DNA from: Thermoproteus uzoniensis 768-20
Lineage (GTDB): Archaea > Thermoproteota > Thermoprotei > Thermoproteales > Thermoproteaceae
DNA: 64,000 nucleotides
Direction: 5' to 3'
NCBI RefSeq assembly: GCF_000193375.1
Contig: NC_015315.1
Span: 1,372,622-1,436,621 of the forward strand
Below are positions 53,509 through 61,471 of the stretch, in pieces (the stretch's first letter is position 1; every line of letters starts with the position of its first letter). The notes below the pieces were generated by a model. It worked only from the letters and a program-made list of their open reading frames with translations. It was not told where the DNA came from and ran no database searches. The translations under genes and the position numbers were made by a program.

Positions 53509-53811
53509 ATGGCGAAGATGGTGGCCAGCCTATCGGTCACTCCTCTCGGCACGGGGTCCACGCATCTATCCGCCTACGTTAGGGCAGCTACAGAGGTCCT
53601 GAAGGAAATGGGGGTGAAGTACAGAACAGGCGCCGGCTTCACCGACATAGAGCTCGACGACTACTCGACGCTGGCGGAGATACTCAAGAGGGTTGAGGAC
53701 AAGCTGGCCTCCATGGGCGTCAAGCGCGTGGACTTCATCATAAAGATAGACAGGAGGATGGACGAGGAGCTCACCATAGAGGGAAAGATATCGAAAGTGG
53801 AAAGGCGCTAG
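53509..53811 (+). CDS. MTH1187/YkoF-type thiamine-binding protein
   Basis: A 100-residue member of the MTH1187 family, ferredoxin-like fold tetramers that bind thiamine or a related ligand: VASLSVTPLGTGSTHLSAYVR, GVKYRTGAGFTDIE, RVDFIIKIDRRMD. The ATG at 53509 has a GAGGTC just upstream and TTAAAAAG about 20 nt upstream. Its 3' end overlaps cobS by 41 nt on the other strand, an unusually long convergent overlap here. Confidence 0.88.
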   Translation: MAKMVASLSVTPLGTGSTHLSAYVRAATEVLKEMGVKYRTGAGFTDIELDDYSTLAEILKRVEDKLASMGVKRVDFIIKIDRRMDEELTIEGKISKVERR

Positions 53812-54490
53812 TCGCCGCGATGAAGGCGACTCTGCTGAGCTCGAGCAGATAGCCGAGCACGTCGCCGTTGGCGCCGCCCAGATGTTTATACGCTATATAG
53901 TAGGCCGCCGCCGACAGCGCCAGCGCCAGTGAGGAGGAGGGATACGCCATTAAGGCCAAGGCGAGCGCAGGCGTTGCGAAGAGCCACTTCCTCCTCACGG
54001 CGTTCACGAAGGCGGAGCCCAGCCCCTCCTTGAAGGGCTTGGAAAAGGCCGCAAGGACGACGACGAGCGACTTCGAGAAGATCTCGCCGAAGATCAACTG
54101 CCACGGACTCCTTAGATAGTTGACCGCCAGCGCTACCGCGGCGACGACGGCGAAGATCCCGGCGGTCCCTCTACGGGGATCCTCCAGCGCGGCCCTAGCC
54201 CTCTCCCTATCCCTCACCATCAAGGCGTCGGCGGTGTCGGCAAGTCCGTCGAGGTGGTTGAGCCCCGTCAGCAGAAGCAGGAGGAGGTAGGCCGGGAGCG
54301 GCCCCAGATAGATTAAGGCCAGCGCGGACAAGCCGCCCAGGATAGGCGCCACGACGTAAGGCAACGCCCAGGCGCAGGAGAAGTCGAGCTCGGCCTTGAC
54401 GGGCAGTACTGTGAAGAACCCGATCAACGCCCTTACGCACCGCCCGGCTCCCTCCCCGCCTTTAGGTCGGCAGGGCGCTACGCGCCGCAT
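53771..54490 (-). CDS. cobS: Adenosylcobinamide-GDP ribazoletransferase (cobalamin synthase)
   Basis: Integral membrane enzyme joining adenosylcobinamide-GDP with alpha-ribazole (phosphate), last committed step of the nucleotide-loop pathway. 239 residues with about six membrane helices. Diagnostic segments are FFTVLPVKAELDF, LLLTGLNHLDGLADTADALMV (the Asp-rich HLDGLADTAD active site) and AAYYIAYKHLGGANGDVLGYLLE. The first 20 residues are Cys/Pro/Gly-rich and unusual, so the true start may be a TTG about 20 codons downstream. Overlaps cobD by 13 nt. Confidence 0.93.
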   Translation of the reverse strand: MRRVAPCRPKGGEGAGRCVRALIGFFTVLPVKAELDFSCAWALPYVVAPILGGLSALALIYLGPLPAYLLLLLLTGLNHLDGLADTADALMVRDRERARAALEDPRRGTAGIFAVVAAVALAVNYLRSPWQLIFGEIFSKSLVVVLAAFSKPFKEGLGSAFVNAVRRKWLFATPALALALMAYPSSSLALALSAAAYYIAYKHLGGANGDVLGYLLELSRVAFIAATSAFPLSISFPLW

Positions 54491-55392
54491 AATGCCCTGA
54501 TCAGCAAGTCGTCCTCCTCCCTCCTCTTTATCGAGACGCGGGAGTAGCCCGGCATGCCCAAGTCGTCGAGAGGCCTCACCTTGACCTTGTCAGTCCACCC
54601 CCTCACTATGAAGAAGTGGAGGCGCGACTTGACCACCTCGACGCACCGCGAAAGGGCCTCCTGCACCCTAGGCCCCTCGGCGGCGACGTACTCACGCGTG
54701 GCCTCTCTGTGCCTCTTCAGCGCCTCTGCGCCTATGTTGTATATCGCGTAGTCCGCCAACGAGTTGACCCGCCACGGCGACTTGACGTCCGGCCTCACCC
54801 GCCCCAACGCCGCCCCCAGTCTGAGGCCTGGCGCCGCCAAGATCTTCCCGTAGGACTTCACTACGGGCACGTCCGGCGCCGCCGACTCCTCGCGGACGAA
54901 GTCCAGGAAAGATTCGTCCACCAACAGACGCGCGCCGCGCGCCTCCAGAGCTCTGCCGAGCTCGAGGACCTCGTCGCGCCCCATCACCGAGCCGGTGGGG
55001 TTGTTCGGGTTGCACAGCAACAACAGATCCCCCGAGGCGGCCCTCCCCACCAGCGAGCTCAAGTCGCCTCTCACGACCTCGAGGCCCAGCAAGCCGGCTA
55101 TACGTACGTAGTCGCTGTACGTCGGCCAGGGGAGCAACAGCCTTTTGGGCCTCAACGCCGCTATCATGGCAGTCAAGGCCTCCGTGGCTCCGTTGAAGAG
55201 GACGACCTCTATCCCCTCGTACTGCGCAAGCACCTCCTCGGCTAGATTCGCCGGAAACCTCAGATAGACCCCTCTCTCCGCCGCCTCGGCCACCAGCTCG
55301 GGGAGGCCCGGCGGAGGGCCTATGGGGTTTAGGTTGTCGCTGAAGTCCAAAACCGCCGGTTCGGCCCAAGAAGTGCCTCCGTGCACTCGCAA
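54478..55392 (-). CDS. cobD: L-threonine-O-3-phosphate decarboxylase (CobD-type, PLP)
   Basis: HisC-like PLP enzyme, 304 residues. HGGTSWAEPAVLDFSDNLNPIGPPPG at the start (split across residues 4-29) is typical of CobD, which makes (R)-1-amino-2-propanol phosphate for the cobamide side chain. PLP-contact segments are NGATEALTAMI, CNPNNPTGSVM, LVDESFLDF and SYGKILAAPGLRLG with the Schiff-base Lys. It lies in the cobamide cluster between cobS and a flavoprotein gene. A histidinol-phosphate aminotransferase role is less likely in this context. Confidence 0.85.
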   Translation of the reverse strand: MRVHGGTSWAEPAVLDFSDNLNPIGPPPGLPELVAEAAERGVYLRFPANLAEEVLAQYEGIEVVLFNGATEALTAMIAALRPKRLLLPWPTYSDYVRIAGLLGLEVVRGDLSSLVGRAASGDLLLLCNPNNPTGSVMGRDEVLELGRALEARGARLLVDESFLDFVREESAAPDVPVVKSYGKILAAPGLRLGAALGRVRPDVKSPWRVNSLADYAIYNIGAEALKRHREATREYVAAEGPRVQEALSRCVEVVKSRLHFFIVRGWTDKVKVRPLDDLGMPGYSRVSIKRREEDDLLIRALCGA

Positions 55393-55416
55393 ATAGGCTC
55401 AAGTAAAAAATTTCCT

Positions 55417-56586
55417 TTAGCTGTACCCGAATAGGTTGGCTAGGTAGCTCTGCTCCCAGTTGTCCTTGGCGAGTGTGTAGTCCCTCTTCGGCTCGGGGTC
55501 CTTGCTCGGCTTCGGCGGCTGGCTCGTGAAGTCTAGGCCGAACCTAACCGACAAGCTCTCCAGCCTTCCCTCGGGATTGCCCACGTAGGCCCATCCGACG
55601 AACGCGTATTGGACCGACGCCCTGTAGGAGGACCCCTCCATCTCCAGTATCTTGTTGGCGGCGAACAGCGCGCTCTCAAACGCTATTTCCTGGTTCTTGG
55701 GGAACGGAAGGCCGGCGGCGTCGCCCACGGCCAACACGTCGTCGTATTTGGGGTGTCTGAGGTCTTGCGGGCTCCTCACGTCGATCCACGTCTTGCCCAA
55801 GCCCGCCTCCTCGACGAACTTAGGCGCTCTGTTTGGCTCGAGCATCGCGAGCACGTCGTATTTATAACGCTCGCCGGACTTCGTGACGACTTCCCTCTCG
55901 CCTATCTCGACGATCTCTTGGTTCGTCACGAGCTCTATCCCCTGCCGCGAATATATCTGGGAGACCACGTCGGCGATCACCGGCGGTTGCGTCTTGTCGT
56001 TGGCGTCTATGTGGACTATCTTGAACTTGTCCCGCACGCCTCTGTGCCGCAGGACCGAGTCTATGAGCAGCGCCGTCTCGGTAGGGGCAGGGGCGCAACG
56101 GTACGGGGCCTTGGGGGCGTACACGACTATCGTGCCCCTCTCGGCGCTCCAGATCTTGCTCCTGAGCAGATGGACGCGGCCTGGGTCGTAGACGTTCAGC
56201 ACGTTGTGCCTATACTTGTCGTAGCCTGTTATGCCGGAGCCGTCCAGCACCACGCCGGGCGCAAGGACTAGGTAGTCGTAGGCGAGCTCGCCGACTCCGC
56301 CGCTCGACGTGTAGCCGCCCACATATCTGACCTTCCTGTTGGCGGGGTCGATGGAGAACGCCGTGCCGACAACGACCTTGACGCCCTTCCTGATCGCCTC
56401 CTCGTAACCCCTCACTATTCTGTCCAGCGTCTGTTCCTTGGTAAGCAGTAGAGGTCTGCTCGGCCCCGAGAAGTAGTGCGGGCTCTGCGTGACGACGGTC
56501 ACCTCGGCGTTGATTTTCCCCGATATCAACGTGTTGGCGACGGCCATTCCCCCGATACCTCCCCCAACTATTACCACTTTCTTCAT
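55417..56586 (-). CDS. SQR-like FAD-dependent pyridine-nucleotide-disulfide-family oxidoreductase with a single cysteine
   Basis: 389 residues from ATG 56586, which is 25-27 nt after TTTAAAAATG; an upstream in-frame ATG at 56625 is less likely. FAD motif [29 protein letters not shown], and [16 protein letters not shown] match sulfide:quinone oxidoreductase and flavocytochrome c flavoproteins. SQR needs two or three redox cysteines, but here the only Cys is in [13 protein letters not shown]. It sits inside the cobamide cluster, so a role as corrinoid reductase is conceivable, but that is inference; sulfide oxidation is unlikely by the classical mechanism. Confidence 0.8.
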   Translation of the reverse strand: MKKVVIVGGGIGGMAVANTLISGKINAEVTVVTQSPHYFSGPSRPLLLTKEQTLDRIVRGYEEAIRKGVKVVVGTAFSIDPANRKVRYVGGYTSSGGVGELAYDYLVLAPGVVLDGSGITGYDKYRHNVLNVYDPGRVHLLRSKIWSAERGTIVVYAPKAPYRCAPAPTETALLIDSVLRHRGVRDKFKIVHIDANDKTQPPVIADVVSQIYSRQGIELVTNQEIVEIGEREVVTKSGERYKYDVLAMLEPNRAPKFVEEAGLGKTWIDVRSPQDLRHPKYDDVLAVGDAAGLPFPKNQEIAFESALFAANKILEMEGSSYRASVQYAFVGWAYVGNPEGRLESLSVRFGLDFTSQPPKPSKDPEPKRDYTLAKDNWEQSYLANLFGYS

Positions 56587-56700
56587 GAAATCGGATCTGA
56601 TTTTCATTTTTAAATTTTGATCCATAATAATAAATATTATAGCAATTAATATTGATACTATTTTTATTAATATTTATATTTATATTATTTTATTCTAACT

Positions 56701-57258
56701 CTATTTATTTAGTATCTCGTATATTAAAAAGGAAGTCTCGGAGCCTATCTCAGTCGCCGCGCCGGCGTAGTGCGCATCTCCCGGCGGCGCCGCGACGAGC
56801 ACGGCATCCGACGTTGTGCCCAACGACGGCCTCCCGCCGCAGAGACCGCGGGCTGTCAACGTCGCCGCCTTGGCCTCGGCCGCCGTCCTGTAGAGGTCGA
56901 GAAGGCCTCTTCTGGAGAGAGGCACCCGAGACACGACGAGTATGTTCACCGTATGCTCCTCCCTGCTGTGCGTAGCGCCGATGCACGCCGGGTTGGCCAG
57001 GCCCACCGTCGCGTAGAGCTCCACGAGCCGGCCCTCGGCGCGCCTCATCTTCGATATGTCCGCCGCCGTGAAGAACACGGCCGCCCTGCCGACGAGGCCC
57101 AAGCTCTCCAGCAACGTCGACGCGTAGAGGTCGAAGTCCGCTATATACCTGTCCACCTGTTTGAAGACGACGTACCTCACCTTCTCGAAATCGCCGCCGA
57201 GGACCACGTTGCCTAAGGCGAGCAGATCGCGGCCTAGGTCCAACACGAATAGGGTCAA
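56701..57258 (-). CDS. cbiZ: Adenosylcobinamide amidohydrolase
   Basis: Salvage enzyme that cleaves adenosylcobinamide to adenosylcobyric acid, allowing archaea to use incomplete or foreign corrinoids. 185 residues. Segments VELYATVGLANPACIGA and GTTSDAVLVAAPPG match CbiZ. It starts with TTG 57258, overlapping the cobT stop (TTGA). Between it and the flavoprotein gene lies an AT-rich 115-bp gap with TATA-like runs. Confidence 0.88.
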   Translation of the reverse strand: MTLFVLDLGRDLLALGNVVLGGDFEKVRYVVFKQVDRYIADFDLYASTLLESLGLVGRAAVFFTAADISKMRRAEGRLVELYATVGLANPACIGATHSREEHTVNILVVSRVPLSRRGLLDLYRTAAEAKAATLTARGLCGGRPSLGTTSDAVLVAAPPGDAHYAGAATEIGSETSFLIYEILNK

Positions 57259-58241
57259 GACCCGACGAGCCTCTCGTACTCCTGTTCGACCATCTCGAGC
57301 ACCGGCAGGCCGCGGAGGGAGGCGAGGTACAGCGCGCCGCCCATGGCCACACCCTCCTTGACGTATCCCCGATCGTAGTATCTGAGCCCCGGAAAACGGG
57401 ACGAGGAGAACGACGCCCTGGTCACCTTGATGTTGGCTACGCCGACTGCCTTCGCGAGGCCGAAGAAGTCGGCCGATCTATCGTCGGCGATCCACCCCGT
57501 GGTCGCCACGGTCACCTTGCCCAGATCGCCGCCGAGGGCTTTAATGATGGCGGCCGCGGCGAGCATCTGGGTGCCGCCGGCCAACACCGGCGCGCCTCCT
57601 GCGTCCAACACGCCGAGGGCGATGGCGGCGACGCCGACGTGGACGGGGTCGCCCAGCTCGGCCAACGCCTTTATCGGGTCGTCCAGCCGCCCGGCCCTTG
57701 CGAGTCCCTCCTTGACTACCGCCGTCTTGAGATCCTTGGGATTGTCGGGGCCGGCCGACGAGGTCTTGCCCCAAGCGTCATACCCCAACGCGACCAGTAT
57801 CGCCATAGCCGTAGTGGTGCCGCCCGGTATGGACTCCCCTATGAAGACGTCGCCGGCCTTAGCCAGCTCTCGGCCGAGGATCCTGCCGTTCTCCAGTATG
57901 TTCTCCACCGCCGTCTCGGAGAGGGCGGGCCCCTTCCTGAAATCCCCGCCCGGCTCCCCGCCCAGATCTATGTAGGGCACCTTCGGCCTCACTCTGCCTC
58001 CCGCGAAGGCCACCAGCTTCGGCATATTGCGGGTCAAAGCCCTCGTCACTACGGCGGGAGTCGGTATGCCGTCTGGCGTCACCGGTATGCCGGGTATGCT
58101 CTTGGGCCGCCCCGTCAAGAGGTACTCCACGTCTGCGGCGGGCGTGTAGTGGGTGAGCTCGGGCGAAGCCCCGGCTATAGTTATGCCGGGTATTAGCGAG
58201 ATGTCCGTCGTCCCCACAACGACGACTATTATGGGGTTCAT
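57255..58241 (-). CDS. cobT: Archaeal CobT-type nicotinate-nucleotide phosphoribosyltransferase
   Basis: Activates the lower-ligand base to alpha-ribazole phosphate. 328 residues, of the archaeal variant family. Matching segments are GTTDISLIPGITIAGASPELTHYTP (split), GIPVTPDGIPTPAVVTRAL, GESIPGGTTTAMAILVALGYD and GGTQMLAAAAIIKALGG. ATG 58241 is about 25 nt after ATAATAAATG. Overlaps cbiZ by 4 nt. Confidence 0.9.
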   Translation of the reverse strand: MNPIIVVVVGTTDISLIPGITIAGASPELTHYTPAADVEYLLTGRPKSIPGIPVTPDGIPTPAVVTRALTRNMPKLVAFAGGRVRPKVPYIDLGGEPGGDFRKGPALSETAVENILENGRILGRELAKAGDVFIGESIPGGTTTAMAILVALGYDAWGKTSSAGPDNPKDLKTAVVKEGLARAGRLDDPIKALAELGDPVHVGVAAIALGVLDAGGAPVLAGGTQMLAAAAIIKALGGDLGKVTVATTGWIADDRSADFFGLAKAVGVANIKVTRASFSSSRFPGLRYYDRGYVKEGVAMGGALYLASLRGLPVLEMVEQEYERLVGS

Positions 58242-58270
58242 AATAGGGATAAAAGACCCATTTATTATGT

Positions 58271-58732
58271 TTACCAGTCCAGGCCCCTGACGCCGATAAT
58301 TCCCCTCGAGTAGTAGTGCTTGACCGACTTGACCTCAGATATCAGATCCGCCGCCATGAGCTCGGCGTAGTTGTAGTTCCCAGTCACCACGACGTGGGCC
58401 CCCAAGCCGAGAAGCCTCTTGAAGTCCTCAGACCTCAAGAAGCCCTGCCTAACGGCGTAGTTGAACTCGTCCAGGATGACCAAGTCGTAGCTGGGGGCTA
58501 CCGCCAGGGCCTCCTCGAGGAGATCCCTAGGCGTCTTGTGGTCCTCCAGATACAGCGCCTTGACCCCCAGCCTCCTCAACGCCTTGTACTCGCCCACGTA
58601 GTCGTCGAGATACCTCGGCGTCTTCATGGTAAACACCGCCAAGATCCTCATGTCGTGCCCCCAAGCCCTCAATAGAAGGCCCAACGCGGCCGTCGTCTTG
58701 CCCTTCCCGTCGCCAGTGTAGGCGAGGATCAT
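58271..58732 (-). CDS. cobO: ATP:corrinoid adenosyltransferase (CobO/BtuR type)
   Basis: Adds the upper adenosyl ligand to Co(I)-corrinoids. 153 residues. P-loop YTGDGKGKTTAALGL at 5-19, VFTMKTPRYLDDYVGEY, VILDEFNYAVRQGFL and HVVVTGNYNY. ATG 58732 is about 25 nt after TATATAAATAG, so this gene has its own promoter in addition to any read-through from the gene upstream. Confidence 0.93.
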   Translation of the reverse strand: MILAYTGDGKGKTTAALGLLLRAWGHDMRILAVFTMKTPRYLDDYVGEYKALRRLGVKALYLEDHKTPRDLLEEALAVAPSYDLVILDEFNYAVRQGFLRSEDFKRLLGLGAHVVVTGNYNYAELMAADLISEVKSVKHYYSRGIIGVRGLDW

Positions 58733-58759
58733 GCGCCCTCCGCTTCCTATTTATATAGG

Positions 58760-59653
58760 CTAAATGGGATCGCACTTGAGCGGCCTCACGCGGGCTAAAA
58801 AGCCGATATCGGCCTCGACGTGGTCCAGCTCCGATACGTGGACGCCGTTGTAGTAGTGGCGGGTGGCCCTAACGCCGAGCTTGACGCCGCGGGAGGCGGC
58901 CGACAGCACGGCCAACTTGGACACCTCGTTGCCGTCGCCGTCCCTCACGTCGATGCGGGAGTAGTCAAGGGGGACCACAGGCGCCGGTAGCCCGCGCTCC
59001 GCCAACGCGCTAAGGCGGTGGTGTCCGTCCAGCACAGTGCAAGTCCAGGCGTCGACGGCTATCGGCCTCACCATGCCGCCCAACGCAGGCACGGACTCCA
59101 CGTCTTCATGGGGCAGAAGGGAGCCGGGATCGACGAATACGGGGTATGTGGGGCCGGTACAGCCGGCTAGGGCCATCCAGCCCTCCCTAGTATCCACGTC
59201 GACTAGATCAGGCATACTCACGTCGACCCACCTAGCGGTGTCGCCGCTAGGTAGCCAGGTAAGGCCCACGTAGCCCCCCGCGCCTACCGCCGTGGACATG
59301 ACAGGCTTGGAGATCAGCCTCGCGACGTGGTTAGGCGTCAGGAAAGGCAGATCGCAGGCAGCCACCACGGCGGGCGCGTATGGGAGGAGCTCGGAGAAGT
59401 CCAGCTCGTATCCCCGGCCCTCGGTATACACCACCTCCATCCCCCACAGCCTGGCCAGCCACGCCACGGGCCCGTGCGACCTCGTCGTGGCCACCACCAG
59501 GCGGGAGGAGAAGGGCTGTAGCGCGGCGGCTACCCTCAACATCATGGGGACGCCGCAGACCGGCCTCAAGCACTTGAAGGGGTCGCCGAACCTGGCGCCT
59601 CTGCCGCCGGCCAGTATCACGCCGGTTACGCCGCCGCCCACCGCCTCTCCCAT
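58760..59653 (-). CDS. CobY nucleotidyltransferase fused to a SerK-like free amino-acid kinase domain
   Basis: 297 residues in two domains. Residues 1-170 match CobY, which transfers GMP to adenosylcobinamide-phosphate: VTGVILAGGRGARFG, TEGRGYELDFSELL, VVAACDLPFLT. Residues 175-297 match the ParB/Srx-fold serine kinase SerK: LLPHEDVESVP (PHE with the catalytic Glu), VLDGHHRLSAL (DGHHR), VVPLDYSRIDV and RATRHYYNGV (TRH). Each of these motifs occurs in the same order in SerK. In the cobamide cluster the natural prediction is an L-threonine kinase making the substrate of CobD. First codons may start at GTG 59641. Confidence 0.85.
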   Translation of the reverse strand: MGEAVGGGVTGVILAGGRGARFGDPFKCLRPVCGVPMMLRVAAALQPFSSRLVVATTRSHGPVAWLARLWGMEVVYTEGRGYELDFSELLPYAPAVVAACDLPFLTPNHVARLISKPVMSTAVGAGGYVGLTWLPSGDTARWVDVSMPDLVDVDTREGWMALAGCTGPTYPVFVDPGSLLPHEDVESVPALGGMVRPIAVDAWTCTVLDGHHRLSALAERGLPAPVVPLDYSRIDVRDGDGNEVSKLAVLSAASRGVKLGVRATRHYYNGVHVSELDHVEADIGFLARVRPLKCDPI

Positions 59654-59776
59654 CGGCTGTTATTTATCTCTGACGGCGGCGTCGAGGGGAAGCCGCTCCG
59701 TCAATGTGGCCGCAACCCAAGGCTCTCTATGTAAGATAGCATGTAGTCGACTTTAATGAAAAAGAAAAGGGGGGAT

Positions 59777-61228
59777 TTAGAACCCGATGGCCGACAGCGC
59801 GAAGAATATTGCGAAGAGTATGGCTATAGCGACGATTCCTGGCTTCAGATCGGAGAACCTGCCGGTGGCGAGCTTCATAAGGAGATAGAATATAAAGCCG
59901 AGCCCTATCCCGGCGGTTATGCTGAACGTGAACGGTATCCCTATCATCGTCAGGAAGGCGGGGACTGTCTCAGTGTAGTCGTCCATTATGGCGAGTCTTC
60001 CGGCCAGGCTGAGGAACAGCAGACCGACCAGCACCAACACGCCGCCGGTCGCGAAGCCGGGGACTATCGTGAAGACGGGGGCGAGCGCCACCGACGCGAA
60101 GAATAGCAGTGATACCACCAACGCGGTCAGGCCCGTGCGGCCGCCCTGCTCTATGCCTGTGGCGCTCTCGACGTATATTACGGTCGTCGATGTGCCGAAA
60201 AACGGCGCTACTATTGAGGCGAGCGAGTCGGTGATCAGCGCCCTGTTTATGTTCACTATCTTCCCGTCCTTGACGAGGCCTGCCCTCATGGCCAAGCCCG
60301 TTATGGTGCCGAGGCCGTCGAAGAAGTCGACGAGGAATAGGGAGAACGCTATGGGGAAGCCGAGGCCGAAGAGCGCGAAGTAGAGGTAGAAAGAGCGGGG
60401 CAGATCGTTGGCTATAGAGGTCGTGAGAGACGGCGTGAGGGCCCACGACGGCGGCGGCCTCACCAGCCCCAACGCGGCCCCGACTATGGTTGTGGCGATG
60501 ATCGCTATGAGGAACGCGCCCGGCGTCCTCTTAGAGAGAAGCGCGGCGGCCACGAGCGCGCTCGCTATGCCTAGGTAGAGGCCTAGGGTCGAGAAGGCCG
60601 ACCAGTTTATCGATATGGGGGTCCCCGTCCCGGCGGTGACGAGGCCCATGTCGGCCATTCCGATCAGCGATATGAAGAGGCCTATGCCGATAGACGTGCC
60701 GATCCTGATGGACTCGGGCACCGAGTTTATTATGAACTCCCTAATGCCGCCTACAGAGAATATGAGGAATAGAACTCCGTTGAAGAACACGGAGACGAGG
60801 GCTAGATAGATCGCCAGAAGCGGCGCCTCGGAGGCGGGCGCCAGTTGCTTGGACAGCAAGGCGGCTGTGAACGCGGGGATTACCGTGAAGCCTATAAACG
60901 CGTTTTCGCCCATGCCGGGAGCCAACGCGAAGGGCAGGCGGGCGTATAAGGCCATGACCAGGGTCGCAAAGCCCGCCGCAAGCGCGGTGGCTATGGTGAA
61001 CCCAAGCCTCACGCTCTCGATAAGAGGCCCGTACGTCGGCGAGGCGGCCAGCTGGTCGACGGGCACGTGTAGCGCGTTGCTGAGGGCCAGCTCGAAGCCT
61101 CCCGTCAATATGCTCGGGTTTACGAACAGTATGTACGCCATGGCAAGAAACGTCGTTAGGCCGGCTATGACCTCCCTCCTGACAGTGGACCCGCGCTCCG
61201 AGATCTGGAAGAAGCTGTCTAGGTTCAT
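59777..61228 (-). CDS. NCS2/AzgA-type purine permease
   Basis: An integral membrane transporter, 483 residues from ATG 61228 (61237 is an in-frame alternative, but 61228 is closer to the leaderless distance from TTTAAATAA). It begins NLDSFFQISERGSTVRREVI, then GLTTFLAMAYILFVNPSILTGG (split), APGMGENAFIGFTVI, GLFISLIGMADMGLV, FFGTSTTVIYVESATGIEQGGRTGLTALV (split) and about 12-14 helices. AzgA relatives take up adenine, guanine or hypoxanthine. The exact purine is undetermined. Confidence 0.93.
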   Translation of the reverse strand: MNLDSFFQISERGSTVRREVIAGLTTFLAMAYILFVNPSILTGGFELALSNALHVPVDQLAASPTYGPLIESVRLGFTIATALAAGFATLVMALYARLPFALAPGMGENAFIGFTVIPAFTAALLSKQLAPASEAPLLAIYLALVSVFFNGVLFLIFSVGGIREFIINSVPESIRIGTSIGIGLFISLIGMADMGLVTAGTGTPISINWSAFSTLGLYLGIASALVAAALLSKRTPGAFLIAIIATTIVGAALGLVRPPPSWALTPSLTTSIANDLPRSFYLYFALFGLGFPIAFSLFLVDFFDGLGTITGLAMRAGLVKDGKIVNINRALITDSLASIVAPFFGTSTTVIYVESATGIEQGGRTGLTALVVSLLFFASVALAPVFTIVPGFATGGVLVLVGLLFLSLAGRLAIMDDYTETVPAFLTMIGIPFTFSITAGIGLGFIFYLLMKLATGRFSDLKPGIVAIAILFAIFFALSAIGF

Positions 61229-61320
61229 GGCGGGCATGATAAGTGATTATTTAAACTTGTCTCCGAAAAATAAACGGCCATCTACGGAGTTTTTTAAGCA
61301 AACAATTAATCGGCTACCCC

Positions 61321-61341
61321 AGTGAGCGATCACCGATCACT
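61321..61341. promoter_or_regulatory. Imperfect palindrome, possible operator
   Basis: AGTGA and TCACT flank a core with two CGATCAC repeats (61327-61333 and 61334-61340 region) between the purine permease and EamA transporter promoters. It lies about 90 nt upstream of the permease TATA box. A dimeric regulator could bind; no partner is known. Confidence 0.3.
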
Positions 61342-61390
61342 TGGCATGACTATCCTCATCGTATATATACCGGGACCGCGCTATATATCC

Positions 61391-61471
61391 ATGTCTCTGG
61401 CGTCGCACCTACCGCGGATCCCTCAGGCGGCGGACGCGCGGCGAGGGCCCACGGCTCCGGCGTCTGTGTGA
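61391..61471 (+). other. Possible leaderless upstream ORF overlapping the EamA gene
   Basis: TATATATA (61361-61369) predicts transcription from about 61391, where ATG opens a 26-codon frame (MSLASHLPRIPQAADARR, then GPTAPASV) ending at TGA 61469-61471. That stop overlaps the GTG 61468 start of the transporter. The arrangement parallels those before trpE and cgi121. It may be a short coupling ORF or a fortuitous frame. Confidence 0.35.
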
